Origin: Desulfobulbaceae bacterium DB1
GTDB taxonomy: Bacteria; Desulfobacterota; Desulfobulbia; Desulfobulbales; SURF-16
Direction of reading: 5' to 3'
DNA: 64,000 bases
Assembly (NCBI GenBank): GCA_001914235.1
Contig: MQUF01000007.1
Location: 62,001 to 126,000, forward strand
Part shown: positions 54,701 through 63,221 of the stretch, piece after piece
How positions within the stretch are numbered: the first letter of the stretch is position 1
How the letters are laid out: each line of letters starts with the position of its first letter
Made by a program: the position numbers and the translations under genes
The notes under the pieces: model-generated
What the model was told of the DNA's origin: nothing
The model's database searches: none
The model's input: the letters and a program-made list of their open reading frames with translations, nothing else

Positions 54701-55422
54701 TCCAGCTGCAGCCACTTCACCGCCCCTGCCGGTTCATCCGGCCACTGCTTTTTCAGGGAAGAGCACAAATCGCGCAGATCGGCAAAGGCGGCCTCAATCT
54801 CCGCGCGGCCCGCCGGCCTTTCCGCTCCGGACTCGATCCGCAGGCCGGGATTTCGGTCCTTGATCCGGTAAAGCCGGAAAAAACCATCAATCCCTTTTTT
54901 CAGCAGCGACCCGAGAATGTGGGGGGATTCGTCATAGACATGGCTGCGCCAGAAATCGCGCAAACAGTCCATGATCAGTTCGGCGAGGTCGGTGACAACC
55001 CTGGTATCGTACAGCGCGCCGCCGGCAAAGGCGTTATCGATGAGCTGGCGCCGGCAGAAGCTGTGAATGGTGTACACGGCACACTCATCAAAATCGCGGA
55101 TGGCCCGGCGCACCCGATTGATCTTTTCCAGCGCGCCGACCTCCGGGGTCTGACGCAGTTTTTCGAGAAACTCCTCCCGGCAGGTCATCCTGCCGCTAAA
55201 AACCTCCCGGGCATTCTGCAGCACGGCGTACAGCCGTTCCTTCAGCTCCTCGGTGGCGGCGCGGGTGAAGGTCACCACCAGAATTTTTTCAACCGGAATA
55301 TTCTTTTCCACGATCAGCCGGAGAAAAAGGGCGGCGATGGTATAGGTCTTCCCTGTCCCGGCGCTGGCCTCGATCAGATTGGTGCCTTCCAGTGCGCAGG
55401 TCGCAAGATCAAGATTTCGCAA
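51790..55422 (-). CDS. recB: RecB, exonuclease V beta subunit
   Basis: About 1210 residues if it starts at the TTG at 55422 (GGGGGAGAG just upstream, 14-base overlap with recC); a much longer frame to 55596 runs back through recC and is rejected. UvrD-like helicase motifs: EASAGTGKTYTI, VTFTRAATEEL, LIDEFQDTDPLQ, IGDPKQAIYSFRGAD, TIHKSKGLEYP, VALTRARHR. The C-terminal nuclease domain keeps LIDWKSNHLG, which carries catalytic Asp and Lys. Supplies the 3'-to-5' helicase and the nuclease of RecBCD. Confidence 0.94.
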   Translation of the reverse strand: MRNLDLATCALEGTNLIEASAGTGKTYTIAALFLRLIVEKNIPVEKILVVTFTRAATEELKERLYAVLQNAREVFSGRMTCREEFLEKLRQTPEVGALEKINRVRRAIRDFDECAVYTIHSFCRRQLIDNAFAGGALYDTRVVTDLAELIMDCLRDFWRSHVYDESPHILGSLLKKGIDGFFRLYRIKDRNPGLRIESGAERPAGRAEIEAAFADLRDLCSSLKKQWPDEPAGAVKWLQLERKLLDGRSYRRDYVEKAAMEIDRFVRSDQPVIDEEVNQALVWFGSEKLGQKAKDPAVIPLHPFFALATTINGHYAHFQNLCASRLRYLQKEMFSYMDKRLDERKQKENIQSFNDFLVRLQRSLATGANGALAEVIRKRYDAALIDEFQDTDPLQYAIFSTLFAGSRILFLIGDPKQAIYSFRGADVYAYLQAAAQVDHRYTLPKNYRSDPLLVSGVNGVFAGRGGGNPFAEKGIGFQPVEPAVTVSPLVVDGEEKQPPLVIWTGAGSGGAEEKVTAAVATDLAGRAVLSEIHRLLSLAAQGKAALRQADGGKRPLRPSDFAVLVRTKAQMMPVQQLLIRHGIPAVVSSAGSIFDAEEAAALELLLAGVASPSRMSAVSSALATPLFGMTAGSLHEAQVDPLRWDDWSLAFKNYNDLFHGKGFLAMFRRLLVDHDVKAVLMGRMNGERSLTNFLHLAEILHLRQVEKGAGINELLGWFSSRRREPSLREEERELRMESDEEAVRIVTIHKSKGLEYPIVFVPFVWGRSENSENLCHDDQGRMVFYLDDEEFADKRPASFREALSENLRLFYVALTRARHRCYTFWTKFDSRFGAHTSAPAYLFHTDGSQNDAPDPAEEMKKQYDACKTTSAVRACLESLFASAHHCVAVTDLPCPGELPFLSIMPGQSVPQPALFAGAVPPARQISSFSGLTRDQHGEGDGRKDRDNEQFPLPLSLIQPAGGKEREFSIFTFPRGARAGTFMHDMLEHLDFPMVRDAATQRLVADGLRRYGFAEAFCPSIRTMLEQVVDQPLDGFQLADISREKRINELEFYFPLQQVSPSEIGRLFSGINSGHSEMFGERSRGLHFSPLHGYMHGFIDLVLEHGEKFYLIDWKSNHLGDSAADYNANALSRVMIESYYFLQYHLYTLALHLHLRASLPDYSYERHFGGVYYLFLRGIDAGRPAATGVYFDRPARTLVERMEELFLPGVC

Positions 55423-58400
55423 CGGACTCTCCCCCCTCAAAAAGGCGCAGATGATGAAAAAGAGGCACGCCGATTTCCTCGGCAAGCGCGACGAAAGTCT
55501 CGTCCAGCACTTCTGTTTCGCCGAAACAGTGACGATTGTAGAGATCGGCCAAGCCGTCATGGGTGTCGCTGTTCCAGCCGGCGCGGACGGCGGCAAGTTC
55601 CTTGCCCTCGTGCAGGGCCAGGGAATACTTCGGAAAAAAACGGACCGGGCAGTGCAGGCCCTGCCGGTAGATCAAAACCAGCTCATCCAGCAGCAGCGCG
55701 GCCCCATCCACCGGCGCGAAAGAAACCCCGCTCCGATCGACCCCGGCGCACAGAGTGCTCCGGGGGCCATCCTCGGCCAGGCCGTTCAGCACGAGATGAA
55801 GCAGCCAGGCCTGGACAAGATCCTTCTTGCTCTCCACCGCAATGAAGCCCGTTTTCTTTTTCTCCGCCCCCAGTCGCGCCGGGCGGAGAAAAATCTGCGC
55901 CTGGTGAAAGAGGTTGCCCAGGGTTCCGGTTAAAAGCACCCCGGACGGCAGCGTCAGATCAACCTTGCGGGCGGGAAGCGGCTCGCGGATCAAATCTCCC
56001 AGCCAGCCGGTGAAGGCGGCCATTTCCGTTTGCAGCTCATCAGCGTAAAAATCGCCGGGATTGCCCAGGGGCAGCATGCCGCAATCCTTCAGCCGGCGCA
56101 CCTTTTCCGCGAGAGACCGTCCGGCGGCACCCGGCTTTGGCAACAGCTCCTCCTTGAGCCGGTATCGCTGCAGGGCGTCCGGCGTGAAGAATTCATGGTC
56201 CTGGGTGATGCCGGTCCGGCTGTCCAGATGAATATGCAGCACCCGGTTATAAAGGTATTTCACCGGATGCCTGAAAAAACGGAGCAGATCATCAAGCCAC
56301 ACCTCCTCGCTTTCCTCGGCAACGGACAGCGGTCCGTTGAAAAAGATCGGCGCCCGTCGCCGGGCCAAAGCCGCCTGCGCGGCCCGGCAGTTTTCCCCGG
56401 AAAAGGATACCAGTCGCGAATCGGCCTGAAAATATTCCTTGTTAAACGGCTGCAGACGATGCCGGACGACGCAATCCCCAGACTCTTGCCGGAAAGAACG
56501 GAAGCGCAGGCCAAGGTAATCAAGCAGCTCGCTGACCGGCACCGATGGAGGCACGGGACTGTTGTCGGCAATGCTCTGGCCCGTGTAGCTGATATAAAGG
56601 GTGTCGCGGGCGGAGATGAGTGTTTCCAGAAAGAGATATTTATCGTTCTCCTTGGCCGAACGGTCACCCAGGCGGCGTTCCACCTGGGTCAGGTCATATT
56701 CCAGCGGCCTGTTCAGCCGGGGAAAGACGCCGTCATTCATGCCGATCATGCAAATGACCTTGAAGGGGATACTGCGCATGGGCAGCATGGCGCAGAAGGT
56801 AATGCCCGCCCCCATGAACCCCCGGGCATGCAGGGTTGCATTGTAGCGCTCGGCAAGACAGGCGCGCACCGTCTCCAGGGTCAGCGCAGGTGACGCGGTG
56901 AGCTGCTTTTCCTCGTCGGCAAAGGTACCGAACTGGCGCTGCAGGAAGAGAAAGTCATTGTCAAAGGGCGGCTCGGCGGAAAAAAGGGCGGCAAGCAGGT
57001 CAAGCAGCATCTGCCCCCAGCCGGCCAGGCTGCAGCCCACTGCCTCACTTTTCTCGATGTGCTTCCTGAATCGGACCAGGGTGTCGTAATAATCAAGAAA
57101 CCTGCCCAGCAGGGGGGAAAAGTCCTCGTCAAAATCCGCATAGGGAAAAACGGCGGCAACGGACCGCCCTTGTTCGCCGGCCATGGCGTAGCCGAACAGC
57201 AGCCTCTCCCGGCCCGCCTTCCATGACACCTGATCGTGCACGGGCAGCCCCTCCTGCGCCAGCATATCGCCGTCAATCCCCCAGCGGATGCCGCCCTCAT
57301 CGACCCACTGCCGCAGCACCTCCCGCTCGTCTTCCGTCAGGCCGAACCTGGCCGCCACCGCCTGGTTGTCAAGAAGGCCAAGCACCTCCGATGCCTTGAA
57401 TCGTCCACGCAGAAGACCAAGGACATGAAGAAAGGCATCCATCATGACCTGCTGCCCCGGTGACGGCAGATCGGCAATGGAAAAAGGCAGCTTCGTTGTT
57501 CCGGAGTAGGGATTTTCAAAGACGACCCGGATAAACGGGGCATAACCGGGCAGGTCCGGAACCATCACCAGGATGTCGGATGGGACCAGCTCGCTGTTTT
57601 CCTGCATCATGCGCAGCAGCTGGTCATACAGCACCTCAACTTCGCGCAAAGGGGAATGACAGGAGTGAAACTGGATGGATCTGTCCGCCGGATCCCAATC
57701 AACCGGTTCGTCTTCCTCCGGATTGACCAGATCGAGCAGATCCCGCTGCACACGATGAAGCAGGCAATCAGCGGACTGCTCGTCAAAGTACTCCTCCGCC
57801 AGATAGCCCTCATCGTCGAGTTCAAGCATCATGTTCAAAAAATCACGACCAAGGATGCCCTGGGAGGCAAGCAGCGGATTGACTTCGGCAAGCAGCAGTT
57901 CCCGCGCCGTGCCGCCGGATGCCCGCTCGACCTTGCGGATCTCCTTGCTGCTTCTGATGAAGCCCCAGTATTCCCGGCAGGGCTGCAAGATGTAAAAATC
58001 GATAGGGATATGCCGGGCCGCGGCAATGAGGATATCAAGGTGAAACGGCGGGATAACCGAGACGCCGAACAAAGTCAGACGGCAAGGAAGATTCTTTTTG
58101 CCGGCAGGGTCAAGGGCGGCCAAGGTCTGCATGAATGTCTGATAGGAACGGGCACGGGAGGCGGCCATTTCGAGCCGTTGCCAGAGAATCTGCTGCCAGG
58201 CATGCCGCTCGCCGTATGCCGGCCGGGCGGCAAACCAGTCGCGGCCGGAATCCCAGGCAAGGATCATGTCGGTACGGTAAATCTGGTACTGATCAAAGAG
58301 ATCAACAATTTTCACCGCAAGCTGGTAAAGCTTGACACCCCGGGCATCATCCGCCAGATAGCCGCGAACCGGCGCAAAGGCCTCGGCGGTCACGGCGTCC

Positions 58401-58708
58401 CGGCAGAGACGGGGAAGCAGCTCCATGACCCGCCACACCAACACGGCCTGATCAACCGGCCCCTTGCCGGGCGCCTCGGGCAGTACGAGCCCGAACAACC
58501 TTTCAATAACCGCGTTCGGATAAAGAAATTCCACCCCGGCGCAGATCTTGTTGCGCTCGGCAAGACGCAGGGAAAGCCAGCGGCCCATGCCGGCGGTCTG
58601 CACCACCACTGTCTGCCGGGTAAAAGGAGAGTCAGCCGAGCCAACTGACGCGGCAAAGAGGTCGGCCAGCTTCTCAAGCCGGTTGCTGCTGTGAAAATAA
58701 AGGGGCAT
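55409..58708 (-). CDS. recC: RecC, exonuclease V gamma subunit
   Basis: 1099 residues from the ATG at 58708, preceded by GGAGGAGG. Typical RecC start (SSNRLEKLADLFAAS, QTAGMGRWLSLRLAERN) and conserved MIGMNDGVFPRLNRPLEYDL; the helicase folds are inactive, as is normal for RecC, which recognises Chi and splits the strands. Order recC-recB-recD with overlaps at each junction shows a single transcription unit; no ptrA is interposed. Confidence 0.94.
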   Translation of the reverse strand: MPLYFHSSNRLEKLADLFAASVGSADSPFTRQTVVVQTAGMGRWLSLRLAERNKICAGVEFLYPNAVIERLFGLVLPEAPGKGPVDQAVLVWRVMELLPRLCRDAVTAEAFAPVRGYLADDARGVKLYQLAVKIVDLFDQYQIYRTDMILAWDSGRDWFAARPAYGERHAWQQILWQRLEMAASRARSYQTFMQTLAALDPAGKKNLPCRLTLFGVSVIPPFHLDILIAAARHIPIDFYILQPCREYWGFIRSSKEIRKVERASGGTARELLLAEVNPLLASQGILGRDFLNMMLELDDEGYLAEEYFDEQSADCLLHRVQRDLLDLVNPEEDEPVDWDPADRSIQFHSCHSPLREVEVLYDQLLRMMQENSELVPSDILVMVPDLPGYAPFIRVVFENPYSGTTKLPFSIADLPSPGQQVMMDAFLHVLGLLRGRFKASEVLGLLDNQAVAARFGLTEDEREVLRQWVDEGGIRWGIDGDMLAQEGLPVHDQVSWKAGRERLLFGYAMAGEQGRSVAAVFPYADFDEDFSPLLGRFLDYYDTLVRFRKHIEKSEAVGCSLAGWGQMLLDLLAALFSAEPPFDNDFLFLQRQFGTFADEEKQLTASPALTLETVRACLAERYNATLHARGFMGAGITFCAMLPMRSIPFKVICMIGMNDGVFPRLNRPLEYDLTQVERRLGDRSAKENDKYLFLETLISARDTLYISYTGQSIADNSPVPPSVPVSELLDYLGLRFRSFRQESGDCVVRHRLQPFNKEYFQADSRLVSFSGENCRAAQAALARRRAPIFFNGPLSVAEESEEVWLDDLLRFFRHPVKYLYNRVLHIHLDSRTGITQDHEFFTPDALQRYRLKEELLPKPGAAGRSLAEKVRRLKDCGMLPLGNPGDFYADELQTEMAAFTGWLGDLIREPLPARKVDLTLPSGVLLTGTLGNLFHQAQIFLRPARLGAEKKKTGFIAVESKKDLVQAWLLHLVLNGLAEDGPRSTLCAGVDRSGVSFAPVDGAALLLDELVLIYRQGLHCPVRFFPKYSLALHEGKELAAVRAGWNSDTHDGLADLYNRHCFGETEVLDETFVALAEEIGVPLFHHLRLFEGGESVAKS

Positions 58709-58768
58709 GATCCTCCTCCAGGTCGGACCTGCCACTATAATGAAAATTGCCGTTTCTTGCGAAGTGTT

Positions 58769-59848
58769 TTATTCAAAACCGCCAACCGCTTCTCCGCCCG
58801 CGGAAAATTCCGGGACTTCGTGGAGGCTGACTGCATGAGCCGGTGTCAGGTCCGCAAGCGATGATTCAAAACAATAGCTCCGAGCCAGCCGGCAAAAAAC
58901 TTCCAGTTCCTCGCAGACCTGGCCGGACAGCATGGCCAGCATGGCCGGCAGCGAACAGGCCGGCAGCTGTTGTTGCTGCCAGCCTCCGGGCAGGGCCGGC
59001 ATGAAACGGCTCCCTGGGCGTTGCAGACGGTTGCCGAAGTATAATTGCTGTCGCACCCTGCTTTGTTCAACAGCGGGCCGGGAAAAATCGATGACAGCCG
59101 CCTGGGGCGAAGCGATGCGGTGAAAATCGCCATGAAGAAAATCCTCGCCGCGCGGCAGCAGATTGACGATCAGATCTGCCTCGGCCAAAGAAGCACGACT
59201 TTCTTCTTCAACAAGCGGGTATATTTTTCCGCTCCGGGAAAAACGGACATTCACCGTCCGGCAGCGTGATCCGCTTTTTTCAAGAAATTGCTGCAAACCG
59301 AGTCCCATTTCACCGCCGCCGATAATGGCGATTTTCGCGCCCATGCGGGATATGCAGCGCGCGCTGCTGACCCGGCGGATTGCCTCATGGATGCTGAAAA
59401 TATTGCCGTTGATGCTGCTGAACAGGGGCGGCGCCATGTCAATATTATGGCGCCTGGAAAAAATCGGGCCAAGCCGGCCGGCCAGGCCGATGGTTTGCGC
59501 TCCGGCCAGACGGCGGATCCACAACAGCCGCCGCACAATGGCCTGAGCCAGTTCCCTGTTTTTTTTGCCGGCCAGCTCCTCCGGCAAATCTGGAATGACG
59601 AGGTAAAAACCAAGAGGAAAAAAACCCTGCATGATCAGGCCGCCCGGGGTGGGCCTGCCGGAAAAAAATCTCCGCAGCAGCTTGATATTCGGGCAGAAAG
59701 CGCTGCATTCCAGCTCATCGGTGGGGTAAACCAGAAAAATCATGCGACAGAAGCCGAATCTGCCCAGAATGCCGATGACCAACCAAAGCGGCCAGCGCAG
59801 CACGATGCCGACAAACAGAAAAACAAACTGCCGCAAAAATGTTCCCAT
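58769..59848 (-). CDS. Rossmann-fold dehydrogenase-like protein
   Basis: 359 residues from ATG at 59848 with GGAGGAAACC upstream. An N-terminal hydrophobic stretch (about 5-32) may associate with the membrane. Residues 95-170 (AQTIGLAGRLGPIF, SINGNIFSIHEAI) and the NAD(P)-binding motif IAIIGGGEMGLGLQQFL (near 182) recall the acyl-ACP reductase / COG5322 'amino-acid dehydrogenase' group, where a conserved ...LGG.TSI... and T-G-N motif precede the Rossmann domain. Substrate unknown and the catalytic cysteine of acyl-ACP reductases is not evident. It ends 60 bases before recC and is likely co-transcribed. Confidence 0.55.
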   Translation of the reverse strand: MGTFLRQFVFLFVGIVLRWPLWLVIGILGRFGFCRMIFLVYPTDELECSAFCPNIKLLRRFFSGRPTPGGLIMQGFFPLGFYLVIPDLPEELAGKKNRELAQAIVRRLLWIRRLAGAQTIGLAGRLGPIFSRRHNIDMAPPLFSSINGNIFSIHEAIRRVSSARCISRMGAKIAIIGGGEMGLGLQQFLEKSGSRCRTVNVRFSRSGKIYPLVEEESRASLAEADLIVNLLPRGEDFLHGDFHRIASPQAAVIDFSRPAVEQSRVRQQLYFGNRLQRPGSRFMPALPGGWQQQQLPACSLPAMLAMLSGQVCEELEVFCRLARSYCFESSLADLTPAHAVSLHEVPEFSAGGEAVGGFE

Positions 59849-59880
59849 GGTTTCCTCCTCCAGATGTCGAATTTCCGCCG

Positions 59881-59908
59881 GCAAGGAGTCACTCTCCTGA
59901 CACCTTGC
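59881..59908. repeat. Near-perfect inverted repeat upstream of the dehydrogenase-like gene
   Basis: GCAAGGAGTCA and TGACACCTTGC (one mismatch in 11) flank CTCTCC, 33 bases before the start codon. Could be an operator or leader hairpin for the 58769-49967 operon. Confidence 0.4.
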
Positions 59909-60288
59909 TCCATGAATCGCTCAGTGCGACCAATTCCTACATTATTGATATTTAAGGATTTGTTTTACGAAACGTCACTACGGAGAGAAAATACTGCAAG
60001 GAATACGCCAATTGACGAAAAGGATGGAGAACAAAGAAATGACGAGGGAAAACGGGTGAATTTATACAGGCAAAGGTGCTGGTCGGCAAAGGCTGCCGGG
60101 AATCTCCCGCTGTCAGCGAGCGGAGAAAATATCAGGGAATCGCTTGCCAACTCAAAGCCGCGGATCGCTCAAGAAAAACGCGCATTTGTCTTCGTTTACT
60201 TCAGGTAAAGATGCGATTTTGAAAAAAACAGTATACCGGACTGCTTTTCCTGTGGAACCTGTATCCCGTCTGCCCGACCGTCAAACGT
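59909..60288. other. Gene-free stretch at the start of the accessory region
   Basis: AT content rises here. Short plus-strand frames have no ribosome site and no recognisable protein pattern. The minus-strand promoter for the dehydrogenase-recCBD operon should lie near 59940-59990 (AAATATCAATAATG on that strand) but no clear pair was fixed. Confidence 0.35.
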
Positions 60289-60849
60289 TTATTGCGCCAG
60301 TCTTTTCACCACAAATTTTTCAACAAGCAACATAATGAACAAGGTCAGGCCAACAGTAAAAGGCATGGGGTTGAAATTGTCCCCCACAGAGGTTTGCAGG
60401 AGGTATTCACGGGGATATATGCGATTGTCTTCGACTTCATAAGTGTAAATCGACAATCTCCTTTTATTTTCTTCCTCCAAGGAGAGGGTGATTTTCCTGC
60501 GGGTCAAGGACATTGATTCCACGACAAACGCAACCAGGTCCGAATCGGCCAGCCGCCCCGCACCGGGGTCCTGGTATATATTCCATTCTTCCTGTAATTT
60601 TTTTGATCCCGATGCCCCATAATCATCCATGGATAAACTTCGCACCAACAACTCATCGTTGCCGCTGTTGCCATCTGTTTTGAGAAGAACCGGGAAATAA
60701 TCAGGGGTTATTTTTTCATTATAAAAAATATGGTTCAGGGGGGAATTCGTTGACATGTACTGATGCAGACCGATCTGAATACCGCCAAAGACCGCAAGAT
60801 AAAAAAACACCACACATATTCTTATAAAGACTTTCCGGCCACTACCCAT
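60289..60849 (-). CDS. Two-span membrane protein of unknown function
   Basis: 186 residues. A hydrophobic helix at 8-26 and another at 162-180 flank a polar, probably extracytoplasmic domain with acidic patches (DDYG, EEENKRRLS). No family recognised. Lies at the boundary between core genes and insertion-sequence scars and has lower GC than the genes to its left, so it may be acquired. No ribosome site of note. Confidence 0.55.
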   Translation of the reverse strand: MGSGRKVFIRICVVFFYLAVFGGIQIGLHQYMSTNSPLNHIFYNEKITPDYFPVLLKTDGNSGNDELLVRSLSMDDYGASGSKKLQEEWNIYQDPGAGRLADSDLVAFVVESMSLTRRKITLSLEEENKRRLSIYTYEVEDNRIYPREYLLQTSVGDNFNPMPFTVGLTLFIMLLVEKFVVKRLAQ

Positions 60850-60898
60850 GTCATTTCTCTGTTTTTATGTGATTTTTTAGTGGAAATTTCTCATGGTG

Positions 60899-61090
60899 TC
60901 AGAGCTGGTACCGATCTTCGGACAGTGTGGCAACGGAAATACGGTGGAAGGCCTTCATGGTTATGCCGCCAGCCGGAACGGTGGAGCCGGGCCGGTTTTG
61001 TTGCCGATACACCTCATGGGGGGTCTTGTCGTCCAGACTGGCATGAGGCCGCCGAGTGTTATAGAAATCGATCCAGCTGAAACTCAGTGT
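60899..61090 (-). pseudogene. IS3-family transposase orfB, 3' remnant
   Basis: On the minus strand the frame reads SWIDFYNTRRPHASLDDK, TPHEVYRQQNR, and ends at TGA (60899). WIDFYNTRRPH.SL is the end of the DDE integrase domain of IS3-type orfB. Only about 63 codons survive and the catalytic residues are gone. It could share an origin with the orfA scar at 24111. Confidence 0.75.
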
Positions 61091-61117
61091 TTTTTTGTCT
61101 TGACTCAGGGATCCACT

Positions 61118-61417
61118 TTAAGGCTTTGAAATGTTTTCGACCGGCAAAAGGCGATGAGATTCAAATACGGTCAAAATCGATATTATATCAGAATGCACCT
61201 GGTAAACTATCCGATAATTCCGCTCCAGAACTTCTCGGATATCGTCACGGGATAATTCAGGAACTCTTCGCCCGGCAAGAGGTTGACGGACAATGTCCCG
61301 AGCTTTTTTCCTGAGACGGTCAATCCAGCTTTTTGCAACTTCAGGATTGTCTTCCGCTATGAATTCTCGGATGGCAACCAGATCATTCTTGGCAGTTTCA
61401 GCCCATTGCAGTTTCAT
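61118..61417 (-). CDS. ParE/RelE-family toxin
   Basis: 99 residues from ATG at 61417, inside the antitoxin gene end (20-base overlap). Typical ParE pattern: WAETAKNDLVAIREFIAEDNP, AKSWIDRLRKKA, PLAGRRVPEL, REVLERNYRIVYQV, and ILTVFESHRLLP. Such toxins inhibit DNA gyrase (ParE) or cleave ribosome-bound mRNA (RelE); ParE fits better because the RelE catalytic set is not obvious. Partner of the antitoxin encoded just upstream. Confidence 0.88.
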   Translation of the reverse strand: MKLQWAETAKNDLVAIREFIAEDNPEVAKSWIDRLRKKARDIVRQPLAGRRVPELSRDDIREVLERNYRIVYQVHSDIISILTVFESHRLLPVENISKP

Positions 61418-61679
61418 CCAGCGCCTTATCCAACTCCTCGTCCGATAATACTCGGCCCTGTTCAATATCTGCCAAACCACTCTTTACAGCATCAATGAAC
61501 CTGTTTTTCTCCGACAGGTAATCAAATTCGGCAGGAGAAATAAGGACGCCGGCAGGTTTCCCATTTTGAGTGATGATAATAGGCCGATGTGAAGTCTGAA
61601 CGCGATGGAGCATCTTTGACGCATGGTTTTTAAAATCCGAGAGAGAAACAATATCTTCCGCAACATGAATAGGCTTCAT
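61398..61679 (-). CDS. Phd/YefM-family antitoxin
   Basis: 93 residues from ATG at 61679 with GGAGG upstream (a start at 61691 is less likely). The N-terminus (VSLSDFKNHASKMLHRVQTS, PIIITQNGKPAGVLISPAEF split) is the Phd/YefM DNA-binding fold; the C-terminal helix (SDEELDKALDE) would wrap the toxin. Expected to neutralise the toxin and repress the operon through the inverted repeat at its start. Confidence 0.88.
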   Translation of the reverse strand: MKPIHVAEDIVSLSDFKNHASKMLHRVQTSHRPIIITQNGKPAGVLISPAEFDYLSEKNRFIDAVKSGLADIEQGRVLSDEELDKALDETAMG

Positions 61680-61740
61680 TCCGGCCTCCATTTAATAAGG
61701 ATTATATCTCAAATATAGGCCGGAATAAAGTCTTTTTCAA
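61678..61740 (-). promoter_or_regulatory. Toxin-antitoxin promoter with 10-bp inverted-repeat operator
   Basis: On the minus strand TTGAAA (61735-61740), 17-base spacer, TATATT (61712-61717). ATTCCGGCCT (61678-61687) and its exact reverse complement AGGCCGGAAT (61717-61726) sit over the start codon/ribosome site and in the promoter spacer. The -35 lies inside the IS5 scar, which may have brought it. Confidence 0.55.
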
Positions 61741-61844
61741 GCTTGTTTTAGCGACAAAGAGGGAAATACCCTCTCCCCTGGGGCGGATGTGTCCACAAGG
61801 TTCCAAAGTTCGTCAGAAATCTCCCAAGTTTTGATGCGTGCCAT
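61737..61844 (-). pseudogene. IS5-family transposase, 5' remnant
   Basis: With AAGGAAGG upstream, the frame MARIKTWEISDELWNLVD is the usual N-terminus of IS5-group transposases (MARIKTWEVSDEFW-type). It ends after 35 codons at TGA 61737-61739, with the sequence diverging after about codon 19. The rest of the element is absent. Confidence 0.7.
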
Positions 61845-62211
61845 GGCTTTCCTTCCTTATCCGTTTTTTGCGGACTATCGAGGGATCATGGCAAAAATGC
61901 AAAATATTTATTCATAGATAAGCAGTTAACCTGATCGCTTTCTTTTAAGATCAAGCCACTGTTTCCACCTGCGGGAGGTTGACATTCGTCCGATTGCACC
62001 TGATTCATCGTCCAGATGCTCTAACATGTTTAAATTGCAATTTATTTTGGCCTTTGCAGATTTTTATTTTGCTTTTAACCTGTCTATTTGTTATGGAAAA
62101 AATCAAGCTGTTAATATGACAGATATTTAGCGCAAGAGGGCGACTGCTTTCCGCCCCTTCTTTTTCCCCCGCCATTGAAACGCCCGGCATTGACCGGGCA
62201 AGGGGGTGTTC
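61845..62211. other. AT-rich gap upstream of cas6
   Basis: No gene and no CRISPR repeats seen. A weak promoter-like pair, TTGTTA (near 62088) with TAATAT 18 bases on, points to cas6. Confidence 0.35.
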
Positions 62212-63138
62212 ATGCTGGTTGGCAGGTATATTTTTCATTGTCGATTCACCTCTCCGGCGGCATTGCCGGCCTTCAAGGGTTCCATGCTGCGGGGCGCGTT
62301 CGGCCACGCCCTGAAAAAGGTGGTCTGCGCCCTGCGCCGCAGGAGTTGCGCCGATTGTTTGCTCGTCCAGACCTGCGTCTATTCCCTCATCTTCGAAACA
62401 CACACCCTCCCGCCATACAACGGCACCACCAAAACCACCCTGCTCCCCCATCCCTACGTGCTGCAGCCGCCGGCGGACAACAGCCGGGCGTATGGGGAGG
62501 GCGATTCCTTCACCTTCGGCCTCACCCTCTTCGGCAAGGCCAACGACTATCTGCCCCATGTCGTCTACGCGGTGGAGCAGATGGGTAAAACCGGCCTGGG
62601 CCGGGAAGTGGCAAACGGCCAAGGACGTTTTGCCCTTGCCGCTGTTGAATCAGACGGCGCAACCCTCTATGACGGTGACAAAAAGATTCTCGCCCACGGC
62701 CTTCCCCTGCCGGGCCTGGAGCTGCAACCCCCGCCTGACGGCCCTGTCAACTCCCTCACCGTTACACTCCTCACCCCGCTGCGCTTAAAACACGACAACC
62801 GTTTCCAGCAAACCCTGCCCTTTCACCTGCTCATCCGCGCCGCCCTGCGCCGCATCACCGGCCTTGAGAATGCCTTTGGACACGGGGAACCGCCGCTCGA
62901 TTACCGGGGCCTGGTCCGACAGGCCGAACAGGTGATAACCAGGGCGAGTGACTGCCGATGGGTGGATATTGAACGTTACAGCAATCGCCAGAAAACCAAC
63001 ATGCTCATCGGCGGGTTGCAGGGGAGTCTGGTTTACGAAGGGGAGTTGGCGGAATTTCTGCCGCTGCTTGAGTATTGTGAGGTGACGCATATGGGGAAAC
63101 AGACGGCGTTTGGGCTGGGGAGGGTGGGGGTAAGTTAG
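62212..63138 (+). CDS. cas6: Cas6 crRNA-processing endoribonuclease
   Basis: 308 residues from ATG at 62212 (AGGGGG upstream; GTG at 62206 also possible). It fits the RAMP-type Cas6 common in type III loci: N-terminal SMLRGAFGHALKKVVC with a CxxC-type cysteine set (CADCLLVQTC), and the C-terminal glycine-rich GGLQGSLVYEGELAEFLPLLEYC followed (split here) by HMGKQTAFGLGRV. It cuts the CRISPR transcript into crRNAs. Followed 83 bases later by cmr1. Confidence 0.85.
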   Translation: MLVGRYIFHCRFTSPAALPAFKGSMLRGAFGHALKKVVCALRRRSCADCLLVQTCVYSLIFETHTLPPYNGTTKTTLLPHPYVLQPPADNSRAYGEGDSFTFGLTLFGKANDYLPHVVYAVEQMGKTGLGREVANGQGRFALAAVESDGATLYDGDKKILAHGLPLPGLELQPPPDGPVNSLTVTLLTPLRLKHDNRFQQTLPFHLLIRAALRRITGLENAFGHGEPPLDYRGLVRQAEQVITRASDCRWVDIERYSNRQKTNMLIGGLQGSLVYEGELAEFLPLLEYCEVTHMGKQTAFGLGRVGVS

Positions 63139-63221
63139 TCCAATGATGGCGATATTTGTATGTGAGCATGGGAAATGACAGGAAAGATCACAAACTACCT
63201 CGTTTCAAAAGAGAGGAAAAA

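Noticed and set aside
54385-55845. Plus-strand open frame (486 codons) across the recB-recC junction
   Set aside because: Antisense to two verified genes; arginine/proline-rich low-complexity translation.
59288-60208. Plus-strand open frame (306 codons)
   Set aside because: Mostly antisense to the dehydrogenase-like gene, with no ribosome site and no protein pattern in its unique part.
61970-62000. Possible CRISPR repeat (TTTCCACCTGCGGGAGGTTGA) near cas6
   Set aside because: Only one copy in the window; no second repeat or spacer pattern.
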